A stretch of 64,000 bases of DNA. It comes from Terebella lapidaria. Its lineage: Eukaryota; Annelida; Polychaeta; Terebellida; Terebellidae. The translations under genes were made by a program, and so were the position numbers. This document shows positions 1 to 14,600 of this stretch, piece after piece; the first letter of the stretch is position 1; every line of letters starts with the position of its first letter. The notes under the pieces were generated by a model. It did not search any database. It had not been told where the DNA came from and saw nothing but the letters and a program-made list of their open reading frames with translations. The stretch lies in contig OX424569.1 in assembly GCA_949152475.1 (NCBI GenBank), forward strand, positions 18,761,170 to 18,825,169, read 5' to 3'.

Positions 1-3000
1 CGCCAGATGTATGGTTGCCTAGGGAGACAACGCGAAGCGATATTGATCCACGTGCTGGTTTATTTTGCGCGTGTGGAAGTCTGGTTTTGGTAAAAGCAAA
101 AATTCCGATGGTATTCCCCGGGATTTGGAGTAGAGAAAGGTTTTGCTGAATGTATGCTATGTCGGCAATTGCGATCTGAAAACGAGCTAAATTGACAGGG
201 GTCCTGTTCAACGTCATTTTATGAAAAATTGGTACTATCATGCTCTATAGTGACCTAGATTTTATTGAAGTACTATGATTATACTATCACACCCTGTCAA
301 CCGTTAAGCCCTAATTTTTTTTTGGAAAGGTGAAACGCACACCCGAAGTTGCCCAATTTAACATTGATTTAAATGCAGACAATAATTGGTCATTTCAACC
401 CTTAAGGAATCACAGAAATTTATTTTTTCATGCATCAGGATACTTGAAAAGGCATGAAATGATGAATTGTGTGACCACTGAAGATATTCAATACAAATTA
501 AAGAATATTTCGGCATGTTTGGCTGGGCTCCAAGGGAAATGGAAAATTACATGTTAAATGCACTGACGGCAATGATTGAGAAATTGTCTTCCACACTTAT
601 TGGAAGAAATATGTAACTATGTGTACAAATTTGTGTACGAAATAAAAATTATCATTATACAGGATTTACTCGAGGCCGACTGAGAGCCCAGAAACTGTGG
701 AACCCCCCCCCCCCCCCCCGCCACGAGGTTGCAATTGACCAAAAATGGGTCGGCCTGGCGGCGCATCCGAGACTCATAAATAGCATGCCTCGTCACGTGG
801 ATATAGCACTGGACCTTACAGTGTGCATCTACATCATAAATATCAGTTGCTTAAAACCTAATAAGCTGGTTTTTGCAAGTTTTTGTAGTTTTTGCTATGC
901 TTTACAAACAATATATTGCGTTTCTTTTTTAATTAATATGTATTTTTCGTTAGAATTTGTTCAAAATAATGTTACTCAGCTAAGGAATATTTCACCAAAT
1001 TGTATACAGTGCTAATTGCAATCACATCATGTATCAATCCTGAAAATTTGAAACATATCTTAGGAAAACTCAATTGGCTGTTGAACAATAAACGTTTGAT
1101 ATAGTGCTTCATTGGTGATTTTCAGCACTAGGGGGTACCGGTATGAATTGTGCTGTTACATGAGAACGCAATGAGATATGAAGTAGATATTTTAGGTCCT
1201 GACTGGCCATATGTCACTCTACCTCATAGTAGAGTATCAAGTCTCTATTCACAATATCATATATATGAAGGGTATAAGCCAGAAATAGACTTGGGGATGC
1301 CTCACACATTGAGGATTCCGTTTTAAGTGACGTCATTTCGCCAGATGTATGGTTGCCTAGGGAGACAACGCGAAGCGATATTGATCCACGTGCTGGTTTA
1401 TTTTGCGCGTGTGGAAGTCTGGTTTTGGTAAAAGCAAAAATTCCGATGGTATTCCCCGGGATTTGGAGTAGAGAAAGGTTTTGCTGAATGTATGCTATGT
1501 CGGCAATTGCGATCTGAAAACGAGCTAAATTGACAGGGGTCCTGTTCAACGTCATTTTATGAAAAATTGGTACTATCATGCTCTATAGTGACCTAGATTT
1601 TATTGAAGTACTATGATTATACTATCACACCCTGTCAACCGTTAAGCCCTAATTTTTTTTTGGAAAGGTGAAACGCACACCCGAAGTTGCCCAATTTAAC
1701 ATTGATTTAAATGCAGACAATAATTGGTCATTTCAACCCTTAAGGAATCACAGAAATTTATTTTTTCATGCATCAGGATACTTGAAAAGGCATGAAATGA
1801 TGAATTGTGTGACCACTGAAGATAGTCAATACAAATTAAAGAATATTTCGGCATGTTTGGCTGGGCTCCAAGGGAAATGGAAAATTACATGTTAAATGCA
1901 CTGACGGCAATGATTGAGAAATTGTCTTCCACACTTATTGGAAGAAATATGTAACTATGTGTACAAATTTGTGTACGAAATAAAAATTATCATTATACAG
2001 GATTTACTCGAGGCCGACTGAGAGCCCAGAAACTGTGGAACCCCCCCCCCCCCCCCGCCACGAGGTTGCAATTGACCAAAAATGGGTCGGCCTGGCGGCG
2101 CATCCGAGACTCATAAATAGCATGCCTCGTCACGTGGATATAGCACTGGACCTTACAGTGTGCATCTACATCATAAATATCAGTTGCTTAAAACCTAATA
2201 AGCTGGTTTTTGCAAGTTTTTGTAGTTTTTGCTATGCTTTACAAACAATATATTGCGTTTCTTTTTTAATTAATATGTATTTTTCGTTAGAATTTGTTCA
2301 AAATAATGTTACTCAGCTAAGGAATATTTCACCAAATTGTATACAGTGCTAATTGCAATCACATCATGTATCAATCCTGAAAATTTGAAACATATCTTAG
2401 GAAAACTCAATTGGCTGTTGAACAATAAACGTTTGATATAGTGCTTCATTGGTGATTTTCAGCACTAGGGGGTACCGGTATGAATTGTGCTGTTACATGA
2501 GAACGCAATGAGATATGAAGTAGATATTTTAGGTCCTGACTGGCCATATGTCACTCTACCTCATAGTAGAGTATCAAGTCTCTATTCACAATATCATATA
2601 TATGAAGGGTATAAGCCAGAAATAGACTTGGGGATGCCTCACACATTGAGGATTCCGTTTTAAGTGACGTCATTTCGCCAGATGTATGGTTGCCTAGGGA
2701 GACAACGCGAAGCGATATTGATCCACGTGCTGGTTTATTTTGCGCGTGTGGAAGTCTGGTTTTGGTAAAAGCAAAAATTCCGATGGTATTCCCCGGGATT
2801 TGGAGTAGAGAAAGGTTTTGCTGAATGTATGCTATGTCGGCAATTGCGATCTGAAAACGAGCTAAATTGACAGGGGTCCTGTTCAACGTCATTTTATGAA
2901 AAATTGGTACTATCATGCTCTATAGTGACCTAGATTTTATTGAAGTACTATGATTATACTATCACACCCTGTCAACCGTTAAGCCCTAATTTTTTTTTGG

Positions 3001-6000
3001 AAAGGTGAAACGCACACCCGAAGTTGCCCAATTTAACATTGATTTAAATGCAGACAATAATTGGTCATTTCAACCCTTAAGGAATCACAGAAATTTATTT
3101 TTTCATGCATCAGGATACTTGAAAAGGCATGAAATGATGAATTGTGTGACCACTGAAGATATTCAATACAAATTAAAGAATATTTCGGCATGTTTGGCTG
3201 GGCTCCAAGGGAAATGGAAAATTACATGTTAAATGCACTGACGGCAATGATTGAGAAATTGTCTTCCACACTTATTGGAAGAAATATGTAACTATGTGTA
3301 CAAATTTGTGTACGAAATAAAAATTATCATTATACAGGATTTACTCGAGGCCGACTGAGAGCCCAGAAACTGTGGAACCCCCCCCCCCCCCCCGCCACGA
3401 GGTTGCAATTGACCAAAAATGGGTCGGCCTGGCGGCGCATCCGAGACTCATAAATAGCATGCCTCGTCACGTGGATATAGCACTGGACCTTACAGTGTGC
3501 ATCTACATCATAAATATCAGTTGCTTAAAACCTAATAAGCTGGTTTTTGCAAGTTTTTGTAGTTTTTGCTATGCTTTACAAACAATATATTGCGTTTCTT
3601 TTTTAATTAATATGTATTTTTCGTTAGAATTTGTTCAAAATAATGTTACTCAGCTAAGGAATATTTCACCAAATTGTATACAGTGCTAATTGCAATCACA
3701 TCATGTATCAATCCTGAAAATTTGAAACATATCTTAGGAAAACTCAATTGGCTGTTGAACAATAAACGTTTGATATAGTGCTTCATTGGTGATTTTCAGC
3801 ACTAGGGGGTACCGGTATGAATTGTGCTGTTACATGAGAACGCAATGAGATATGAAGTAGATATTTTAGGTCCTGACTGGCCATATGTCACTCTACCTCA
3901 TAGTAGAGTATCAAGTCTCTATTCACAATATCATATATATGAAGGGTATAAGCCAGAAATAGACTTGGGGATGCCTCACACATTGAGGATTCCGTTTTAA
4001 GTGACGTCATTTCGCCAGATGTATGGTTGCCTAGGGAGACAACGCGAAGCGATATTGATCCACGTGCTGGTTTATTTTGCGCGTGTGGAAGTCTGGTTTT
4101 GGTAAAAGCAAAAATTCCGATGGTATTCCCCGGGATTTGGAGTAGAGAAAGGTTTTGCTGAATGTATGCTATGTCGGCAATTGCGATCTGAAAACGAGCT
4201 AAATTGACAGGGGTCCTGTTCAACGTCATTTTATGAAAAATTGGTACTATCATGCTCTATAGTGACCTAGATTTTATTGAAGTACTATGATTATACTATC
4301 ACACCCTGTCAACCGTTAAGCCCTAATTTTTTTTTGGAAAGGTGAAACGCACACCCGAAGTTGCCCAATTTAACATTGATTTAAATGCAGACAATAATTG
4401 GTCATTTCAACCCTTAAGGAATCACAGAAATTTATTTTTTCATGCATCAGGATACTTGAAAAGGCATGAAATGATGAATTGTGTGACCACTGAAGATAGT
4501 CAATACAAATTAAAGAATATTTCGGCATGTTTGGCTGGGCTCCAAGGGAAATGGAAAATTACATGTTAAATGCACTGACGGCAATGATTGAGAAATTGTC
4601 TTCCACACTTATTGGAAGAAATATGTAACTATGTGTACAAATTTGTGTACGAAATAAAAATTATCATTATACAGGATTTACTCGAGGCCGACTGAGAGCC
4701 CAGAAACTGTGGAACCCCCCCCCCCCCCCCGCCACGAGGTTGCAATTGACCAAAAATGGGTCGGCCTGGCGGCGCATCCGAGACTCATAAATAGCATGCC
4801 TCGTCACGTGGATATAGCACTGGACCTTACAGTGTGCATCTACATCATAAATATCAGTTGCTTAAAACCTAATAAGCTGGTTTTTGCAAGTTTTTGTAGT
4901 TTTTGCTATGCTTTACAAACAATATATTGCGTTTCTTTTTTAATTAATATGTATTTTTCGTTAGAATTTGTTCAAAATAATGTTACTCAGCTAAGGAATA
5001 TTTCACCAAATTGTATACAGTGCTAATTGCAATCACATCATGTATCAATCCTGAAAATTTGAAACATATCTTAGGAAAACTCAATTGGCTGTTGAACAAT
5101 AAACGTTTGATATAGTGCTTCATTGGTGATTTTCAGCACTAGGGGGTACCGGTATGAATTGTGCTGTTACATGAGAACGCAATGAGATATGAAGTAGATA
5201 TTTTAGGTCCTGACTGGCCATATGTCACTCTACCTCATAGTAGAGTATCAAGTCTCTATTCACAATATCATATATATGAAGGGTATAAGCCAGAAATAGA
5301 CTTGGGGATGCCTCACACATTGAGGATTCCGTTTTAAGTGACGTCATTTCGCCAGATGTATGGTTGCCTAGGGAGACAACGCGAAGCGATATTGATCCAC
5401 GTGCTGGTTTATTTTGCGCGTGTGGAAGTCTGGTTTTGGTAAAAGCAAAAATTCCGATGGTATTCCCCGGGATTTGGAGTAGAGAAAGGTTTTGCTGAAT
5501 GTATGCTATGTCGGCAATTGCGATCTGAAAACGAGCTAAATTGACAGGGGTCCTGTTCAACGTCATTTTATGAAAAATTGGTACTATCATGCTCTATAGT
5601 GACCTAGATTTTATTGAAGTACTATGATTATACTATCACACCCTGTCAACCGTTAAGCCCTAATTTTTTTTTGGAAAGGTGAAACGCACACCCGAAGTTG
5701 CCCAATTTAACATTGATTTAAATGCAGACAATAATTGGTCATTTCAACCCTTAAGGAATCACAGAAATTTATTTTTTCATGCATCAGGATACTTGAAAAG
5801 GCATGAAATGATGAATTGTGTGACCACTGAAGATAGTCAATACAAATTAAAGAATATTTCGGCATGTTTGGCTGGGCTCCAAGGGAAATGGAAAATTACA
5901 TGTTAAATGCACTGACGGCAATGATTGAGAAATTGTCTTCCACACTTATTGGAAGAAATATGTAACTATGTGTACAAATTTGTGTACGAAATAAAAATTA

Positions 6001-9000
6001 TCATTATACAGGATTTACTCGAGGCCGACTGAGAGCCCAGAAACTGTGGAACCCCCCCCCCCCCCCCGCCACGAGGTTGCAATTGACCAAAAATGGGTCG
6101 GCCTGGCGGCGCATCCGAGACTCATAAATAGCATGCCTCGTCACGTGGATATAGCACTGGACCTTACAGTGTGCATCTACATCATAAATATCAGTTGCTT
6201 AAAACCTAATAAGCTGGTTTTTGCAAGTTTTTGTAGTTTTTGCTATGCTTTACAAACAATATATTGCGTTTCTTTTTTAATTAATATGTATTTTTCGTTA
6301 GAATTTGTTCAAAATAATGTTACTCAGCTAAGGAATATTTCACCAAATTGTATACAGTGCTAATTGCAATCACATCATGTATCAATCCTGAAAATTTGAA
6401 ACATATCTTAGGAAAACTCAATTGGCTGTTGAACAATAAACGTTTGATATAGTGCTTCATTGGTGATTTTCAGCACTAGGGGGTACCGGTATGAATTGTG
6501 CTGTTACATGAGAACGCAATGAGATATGAAGTAGATATTTTAGGTCCTGACTGGCCATATGTCACTCTACCTCATAGTAGAGTATCAAGTCTCTATTCAC
6601 AATATCATATATATGAAGGGTATAAGCCAGAAATAGACTTGGGGATGCCTCACACATTGAGGATTCCGTTTTAAGTGACGTCATTTCGCCAGATGTATGG
6701 TTGCCTAGGGAGACAACGCGAAGCGATATTGATCCACGTGCTGGTTTATTTTGCGCGTGTGGAAGTCTGGTTTTGGTAAAAGCAAAAATTCCGATGGTAT
6801 TCCCCGGGATTTGGAGTAGAGAAAGGTTTTGCTGAATGTATGCTATGTCGGCAATTGCGATCTGAAAACGAGCTAAATTGACAGGGGTCCTGTTCAACGT
6901 CATTTTATGAAAAATTGGTACTATCATGCTCTATAGTGACCTAGATTTTATTGAAGTACTATGATTATACTATCACACCCTGTCAACCGTTAAGCCCTAA
7001 TTTTTTTTTGGAAAGGTGAAACGCACACCCGAAGTTGCCCAATTTAACATTGATTTAAATGCAGACAATAATTGGTCATTTCAACCCTTAAGGAATCACA
7101 GAAATTTATTTTTTCATGCATCAGGATACTTGAAAAGGCATGAAATGATGAATTGTGTGACCACTGAAGATATTCAATACAAATTAAAGAATATTTCGGC
7201 ATGTTTGGCTGGGCTCCAAGGGAAATGGAAAATTACATGTTAAATGCACTGACGGCAATGATTGAGAAATTGTCTTCCACACTTATTGGAAGAAATATGT
7301 AACTATGTGTACAAATTTGTGTACGAAATAAAAATTATCATTATACAGGATTTACTCGAGGCCGACTGAGAGCCCAGAAACTGTGGAACCCCCCCCCCCC
7401 CCCCCGCCACGAGGTTGCAATTGACCAAAAATGGGTCGGCCTGGCGGCGCATCCGAGACTCATAAATAGCATGCCTCGTCACGTGGATATAGCACTGGAC
7501 CTTACAGTGTGCATCTACATCATAAATATCAGTTGCTTAAAACCTAATAAGCTGGTTTTTGCAAGTTTTTGTAGTTTTTGCTATGCTTTACAAACAATAT
7601 ATTGCGTTTCTTTTTTAATTAATATGTATTTTTCGTTAGAATTTGTTCAAAATAATGTTACTCAGCTAAGGAATATTTCACCAAATTGTATACAGTGCTA
7701 ATTGCAATCACATCATGTATCAATCCTGAAAATTTGAAACATATCTTAGGAAAACTCAATTGGCTGTTGAACAATAAACGTTTGATATAGTGCTTCATTG
7801 GTGATTTTCAGCACTAGGGGGTACCGGTATGAATTGTGCTGTTACATGAGAACGCAATGAGATATGAAGTAGATATTTTAGGTCCTGACTGGCCATATGT
7901 CACTCTACCTCATAGTAGAGTATCAAGTCTCTATTCACAATATCATATATATGAAGGGTATAAGCCAGAAATAGACTTGGGGATGCCTCACACATTGAGG
8001 ATTCCGTTTTAAGTGACGTCATTTCGCCAGATGTATGGTTGCCTAGGGAGACAACGCGAAGCGATATTGATCCACGTGCTGGTTTATTTTGCGCGTGTGG
8101 AAGTCTGGTTTTGGTAAAAGCAAAAATTCCGATGGTATTCCCCGGGATTTGGAGTAGAGAAAGGTTTTGCTGAATGTATGCTATGTCGGCAATTGCGATC
8201 TGAAAACGAGCTAAATTGACAGGGGTCCTGTTCAACGTCATTTTATGAAAAATTGGTACTATCATGCTCTATAGTGACCTAGATTTTATTGAAGTACTAT
8301 GATTATACTATCACACCCTGTCAACCGTTAAGCCCTAATTTTTTTTTGGAAAGGTGAAACGCACACCCGAAGTTGCCCAATTTAACATTGATTTAAATGC
8401 AGACAATAATTGGTCATTTCAACCCTTAAGGAATCACAGAAATTTATTTTTTCATGCATCAGGATACTTGAAAAGGCATGAAATGATGAATTGTGTGACC
8501 ACTGAAGATATTCAATACAAATTAAAGAATATTTCGGCATGTTTGGCTGGGCTCCAAGGGAAATGGAAAATTACATGTTAAATGCACTGACGGCAATGAT
8601 TGAGAAATTGTCTTCCACACTTATTGGAAGAAATATGTAACTATGTGTACAAATTTGTGTACGAAATAAAAATTATCATTATACAGGATTTACTCGAGGC
8701 CGACTGAGAGCCCAGAAACTGTGGAACCCCCCCCCCCCCCCCCCCGCCACGAGGTTGCAATTGACCAAAAATGGGTCGGCCTGGCGGCGCATCCGAGACT
8801 CATAAATAGCATGCCTCGTCACGTGGATATAGCACTGGACCTTACAGTGTGCATCTACATCATAAATATCAGTTGCTTAAAACCTAATAAGCTGGTTTTT
8901 GCAAGTTTTTGTAGTTTTTGCTATGCTTTACAAACAATATATTGCGTTTCTTTTTTAATTAATATGTATTTTTCGTTAGAATTTGTTCAAAATAATGTTA

Positions 9001-9767
9001 CTCAGCTAAGGAATATTTCACCAAATTGTATACAGTGCTAATTGCAATCACATCATGTATCAATCCTGAAAATTTGAAACATATCTTAGGAAAACTCAAT
9101 TGGCTGTTGAACAATAAACGTTTGATATAGTGCTTCATTGGTGATTTTCAGCACTAGGGGGTACCGGTATGAATTGTGCTGTTACATGAGAACGCAATGA
9201 GATATGAAGTAGATATTTTAGGTCCTGACTGGCCATATGTCACTCTACCTCATAGTAGAGTATCAAGTCTCTATTCACAATATCATATATATGAAGGGTA
9301 TAAGCCAGAAATAGACTTGGGGATGCCTCACACATTGAGGATTCCGTTTTAAGTGACGTCATTTCGCCAGATGTATGGTTGCCTAGGGAGACAACGCGAA
9401 GCGATATTGATCCACGTGCTGGTTTATTTTGCGCGTGTGGAAGTCTGGTTTTGGTAAAAGCAAAAATTCCGATGGTATTCCCCGGGATTTGGAGTAGAGA
9501 AAGGTTTTGCTGAATGTATGCTATGTCGGCAATTGCGATCTGAAAACGAGCTAAATTGACAGGGGTCCTGTTCAACGTCATTTTATGAAAAATTGGTACT
9601 ATCATGCTCTATAGTGACCTAGATTTTATTGAAGTACTATGATTATACTATCACACCCTGTCAACCGTTAAGCCCTAATTTTTTTTTGGAAAGGTGAAAC
9701 GCACACCCGAAGTTGCCCAATTTAACATTGATTTAAATGCAGACAATAATTGGTCATTTCAACCCTT
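1..9767. repeat. Tandem satellite array, 1337-bp unit, about 7.3 copies
   Basis: Direct reading shows the same unit repeated head to tail from the first base to 9767, where it stops inside the phrase TTTCAACCCTT. Equivalent points fall at 330, 1668, 3005, 4342, 5679, 7016, 8354 and 9694, so spacing is 1338, 1337, 1337, 1337, 1337, 1338 and 1340. The length changes come from one C homopolymer (17,16,16,16,16,17,19 C). Apart from that I noticed only one clear point variant, T or G at 487 and its equivalents (T,G,T,G,G,T,T). The array begins before the window. Each unit contains short open frames (75, 105 and 121 codons), but none resembles a known protein and they are shared simply because the copies are near-identical. 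Near-identity implies recent amplification or concerted evolution. A partial inverted copy lies at 19812-20283. Confidence 0.97.
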
Positions 9768-10397
9768 GACCCTGCACAGCAATTTTTTGGGGCAGTACGC
9801 TAATTGGCGGGACTCGCTCACGTGATCATTTGCATATCATTATATCCACGTGTATTTCATAAACATGTGGGTGTGTCCGCCAAGACAGCTTCCCGATTGG
9901 ACAATTCAGTGACTCTCTGGCTGGCGGGCCGACTGCCGTGACTGCTTATCGGGGCCACACGAGAATTGAATTTGCCCACTGGAATATGGAATACCACCAC
10001 TAACACATAATTATTATGTTGCCGTATCAACTTGTTTTTCATTGTTGCAATACCATACTGTATCTATATATTGTGCGGAATGTATATCCAAAACTTTGAG
10101 TGCATATGATTGCAAGAAAGCACTGTTCCAGTGGAGATCAAAACGGGAGTGGTGATGGGTATGAAACGGTGACATACAAAAAAAAAAATGGTCGGAACAC
10201 ACGTCTCCTGGGATTATTATCGCTAATAACTTATTACATTAACCATGATTAGGTACACGGGCGTCATTTTCCTCCCAACGGGCCCCGGGCCCTCCCAATT
10301 AGCCACAGTTGAATAGCCTGTTGTGGTTCCAAGTGGCACTTTCAAGAATGTAAACAAAAGAAAAAATTCAAAAATCCAAAAAAAACCAACATCATAG

Positions 10398-10445
10398 AGG
10401 AAGAGCCCTGCTCTTCCTAATAAGGCCTCCCGATTTTCAATCGGG
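10398..10445. other. Two adjacent tight hairpins
   Basis: AGGAAGAGC-CCT-GCTCTTCCT (10398-10418, 9-bp stem, 3-nt loop) is followed after 10 bases by CCCGATT-TTC-AATCGGG (10429-10445, 7-bp stem, 3-nt loop). Both stems are perfect. The role is unknown; they could be the remnant of a transposon end or a structured RNA. Confidence 0.6.
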
Positions 10446-11184
10446 ATGCCTAATTATTTAATCAAGCAGATCTTGACTCAGCATTGTTTTTGTGGGGCCT
10501 GTACTTGAGCAGATTTCTAGGTTATAATGTGTTAAGAGGGTATACATGTATATACCGCATATATTTCAGACTTCAAACTCATTCTCAGAACATGTTTATG
10601 TGCTTGATTTTTGGATATTACAGTACGTGACTCAGTGACATTAAATTTTGTGATACGAAATTACTGGTTTACATTGTTTTATCTTGATGGTTCTTCTTCC
10701 AATAACCTCCATATAGTTAACATTTTGCTGGGTTTCACATGCGTTCACTAATCAACTTACTAGTACATACCGGTAGTATTCAACAATACCAGTGGTATTA
10801 ATAGTTCTTACATGACGTCAGGTTACCACAGGAATTAGTGTACATGGGAGAGGGTTATGATGTATGCAGGGTAATTGGAAGAAAACGAGCCTGCAGTTCC
10901 TTGCAGGGAATTAATTTTATAGGAATTTAATTTTGTAATTTTGTTACTACCACGAAATCTGCAAAATAAATCCCCTGCAAAAAACAGTTTGCAGTATCTA
11001 CTTAATTTGATGTAAGATTTAATTTGGTTGTTCCTTCATTTCAATGCAACTGCCTTCAAAAATATGCAATATTCATTCTTCAAACAAAATTTAGTGAAAC
11101 ACATCCAATATAAGATAACAAAACATGTGGACAATAATTTTGACAAAGGAGATTCATCCGAGTGGTCTTCCCAGTCAGTTCATC

Positions 11185-11375
11185 ATGACATCACTGTGAT
11201 ATCACATACCAGTCACAACTGTGAATTTATCACATCAAGTCACAATGAACTCATTGTGATATCACCAGTATGACCTCACAGGTCTGATGTCATCACGACT
11301 CCATGCCTGTGATTTCACACTTGAGAAATAACCGTGAATTCCCTGTGATGTCACTCATGTGAGTAATGGCGGCCA
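11185..11375. repeat. Degenerate TGTGATATCACA repeat patch
   Basis: Short palindromic words of the form TGTGATATCAC, TTGTGATATCACC, GTGATTTCACAC and CTGTGATGTCACTC recur with irregular spacing of about 20-40 bases. The patch lies just downstream of the RPL19 polyadenylation site. It may be a decayed minisatellite; no function can be read from it. Confidence 0.5.
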
Positions 11376-11520
11376 TTATTATTGATCAATATTTGAAATT
11401 CTGAATACTTGAATTTCAAGTGGGTGTTTAATCAGTTGCTTTAATACTGTCAAATAAATCTCCTATCAGATTATTCATCTTACAGCACACATCAAGACAA
11501 TTCATGAGGGAGTATGAAGT

Positions 11521-11526
11521 TTTATT
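11521..11526 (-). terminator. RPL19 polyadenylation signal AATAAA
   Basis: TTTATT on the plus strand reads AATAAA on the minus strand, 95 bases past the RPL19 stop codon. It is the first such hexamer downstream, so the transcript probably ends near 11500. Confidence 0.7.
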
Positions 11527-11620
11527 GTGGTGTTGTGCACGGTATCCGTCACATAACAACGATTCGACTGTCCAATCAGAGTTAACCCTCCCAGTGGGTG
11601 TGGTGCTGATCTGGCGCAGA

Positions 11621-14600
11621 CTATTTCTTCACTTGCTGCTCATCCTCCTTAGCAAAGGCCTTGAGCATCTCCTGCTTCTTGAGGGCGATCCTCTCCTCGC
11701 GACGCTTGCGTGCCTCCCGAACCTTGGTCCTGCGGGCCTCGGCCTGGTCACTGATAACAAACAACCGGCACATTAGCATCAGTCACCCCGTAACAGTTAG
11801 ATGGGAAAAATAACTACTATAGTTCACATGTGGAAAGTGAAATGATCTGAAAAGTGTATGGTATGTCATGACTTTTTACCTGAGCATCTTGGTTCTGCTC
11901 TGGTCGGCTTTCTTCTTGTGAATGTGTTCCATCAACACTCGCTTGTTTCGGTACACGTTACCTTTGCACTTCATGTACAGCGCGTGGTACCTGTACAACA
12001 GATAAATGGAAAATCAGCAATCTGTGACACATCTAGCATAACATTCACAGCATGGTTAATACAACCACAAGACACGGATAACTTATATATCCGACAACTT
12101 GTGTGCAGGATGTCAGCATATAAGTTGAAATGGATGAAGCAAACTGGGAATAAATGTGTAAACAAGTTTTTGAGATGGAGTATTTACATTAGGTGTACAT
12201 GTAGCTTGCATGGTTTATCTCCCCAATCATGGTCACATAGTGACTATGGGAAGGTGATGGAATATGCAAGCTTCTGTTCACAGCAAACCACGAGGTTTGG
12301 GGACAAGAATTATTCTCCAACACTGTGGTAAAGGACTATGCCTCAAGTCCCCTGGAAGAGGGACATTCAGCTCCAACCAGCCACACAGACAACTCCATGT
12401 CACAGTCGAGAAGACCCAACTGATCTTGGAATGTCAATGTTGATACCAACAATTTTTTAGTATTTAATATATTGATAACATGGTAACTCTTTGCGCTCAG
12501 TTAGTTTGGTGTTCATCCAATAACATTCATTCTTGATATTGTGAACCCTGAAATGTTTTACATCCTTTAGAATGTGCGAGTTTTGTGAGCAGAGAAATCT
12601 TGAAATTGAAAGGTCACAAATTTTAGTTTTGCGTTATATAACAGTGCTACAAATGTCCAGAAGCGATTGCAACGCTGTGAATATGCAATCTTTGAAAGAT
12701 GCAATAGTTTCAGAGTTTACAGTATACCAAGCCAAATATATTTGCAATCTTTTTTCTTCCTAGATCTAGTACATTTGTTCATTTTGCTAACTTGGAAAAA
12801 TTTGCAACCAGGCTTTCCAGCAAAACTTCACTAGTGGGTAATCAAAGTTAATTTATGACTTTTGTGTAAACAACAATATAATAAATGTGAACATACAAAT
12901 AAATGTATCTTGCATGGTTTTTCTCCCCAATTATGGTCACATAGTGACTATGGGAAGGTGATGGAATATGCAAGCTTCTGTTCACAGCAAACCACGAGGT
13001 TTAGGGACAAGAATTATTCTCCAACACTGTGGTAAAGGACTATGCCTCAAGTCCCCTGGAAGAGGGACATTCAGCTCCAACCAGCCACACAGACAACTCC
13101 ATGTCACAGTCGAGAAGACTCAACTGATCTTGGAATGTCAATGTTGATACCAACAATTTTTTAGTATTTAATATATTGATAACATGGCAACTCTTTGCGC
13201 TCAGTTAGTTTGGTGTTCATCCAATAACATTCATTCTTGATATTGTGAACCTTGAAATGTTTTACATCCTTTAGAATGTGCGAGTTTTGTGAGCAGAGAA
13301 ATCTTGAAATTGAAAGGTCACAAATTTTAGTTTTGCGTTATATAACAGTGCTACAAATGTCCAGAAGCGATTGCAACGCTGTGAATATGCAATCTTTGAA
13401 AGATGCAATAGTTTCAGACTTTACAGTATACCAAGCCAAATATATTTGCAATCTTTTTTCTTCCTAGATCTAGTACATTTGTTCATTTTGCTAACTTGGA
13501 AAAATTTGCAACCAGGCTTTCCAGCAAAACTTCACTAGTGGGTAATCAAAGTTAATTTATGACTTTTGTGTAAACAACAATATAATAAATGTGAACATAC
13601 AAATAAATGTATCTTGCATGGTTTTTCTCCCCAATTATGGTCACATAGTGACTATGGGAAGGTGATGGAATATGCAAGCTTCTGTCCACAGCAAACCACG
13701 AGGTTTGGGGACAAGAATTATTCTCCAACACTGTGGTAAAGGACTATGCCTCAAGTCCCCTGGAAGAGGGACATTCAGCTCCAACCAGCCACACAGACAA
13801 CTCCATGTCACAGTCGAGAAGTCTCAACCGATCTTGGAATGTCAATGTTGTACTGAGAAACCATTTTCTGGTATTTTTCAAAATACTATTTCAAACTTAC
13901 AAGTTCAAGTTAACTTTATTGTTAATGTGTCCCGAAGACCGTAAAAAGACCGACATTGATGACTGTGAATTTGGCAATTGTCACTCCCGAATATTTGGGC
14001 GAAAATTTAATTGAGAGGTTTCAGAACCAGAAAAATTTATTGGAAGTTCCGAACCACACACTTTTTAAAATTTCAGTTTCTTCCTTATCGTCAAATCTGC
14101 CAAATAAATCACTCGACAAACTCAGTCATTTTACAGTAAAGAGATCTCTGCCACCTACAGGAGTTAGGTTTGATGTCCAATTGAATGTTTTAGCATTGAG
14201 CATTCAGTATGGTATATCTGACCAAAACTGTACTCAAATGTGCTCGAAAGTAACAAATATATAATGACAATAAACAAAAGTAAACATGTTTCATAAACAA
14301 ATGTATCTTGCATGGTTTATCTCCCCAATCATGGTCACATAGTGACTATGGGAAGGTGATGGAATATGCAAGCTTCTGTCCACAGCAAACCACGAGGTTT
14401 AGGGACAAGAATTATTCTCCAACACTGTGGTAAAGGACTATGCCTCAAGTCCCCTGGAAGAGGGACATTCAGCTCCAACCAGCCACACAGACAACTCCAT
14501 GTCACAGTTGAGAAGACTCAACTGATCTTGGAATGTCAATGTTGATACCAACAATTTTTTTTAGTATTTAACATATTGATAACATGGTAACTCTTTGCAC

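Larger units (their letters stand above)
9768..11500. other. Unique AT-rich intergenic DNA
   Basis: I see no gene here. The stretch holds a pair of small hairpins (10398-10445), a possible decayed MITE around 10890-10985 with the phrase CAAAATAAATCCCCTGC, and a patch of degenerate TGTGATATCACA-like repeats at about 11185-11375. It separates the satellite from the 3' end of RPL19. Confidence 0.6.

Noticed and set aside
1214-9605. Repeated 75-, 105- and 121-codon open frames in each satellite unit
   Set aside because: They recur only because the units are near-identical, have no recognisable domain, overlap on opposite strands and start at odd codons.
11858-12331. 157-codon plus-strand frame
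   Set aside because: It is antisense to RPL19 exon 4 and runs into the snoRNA-like repeat.
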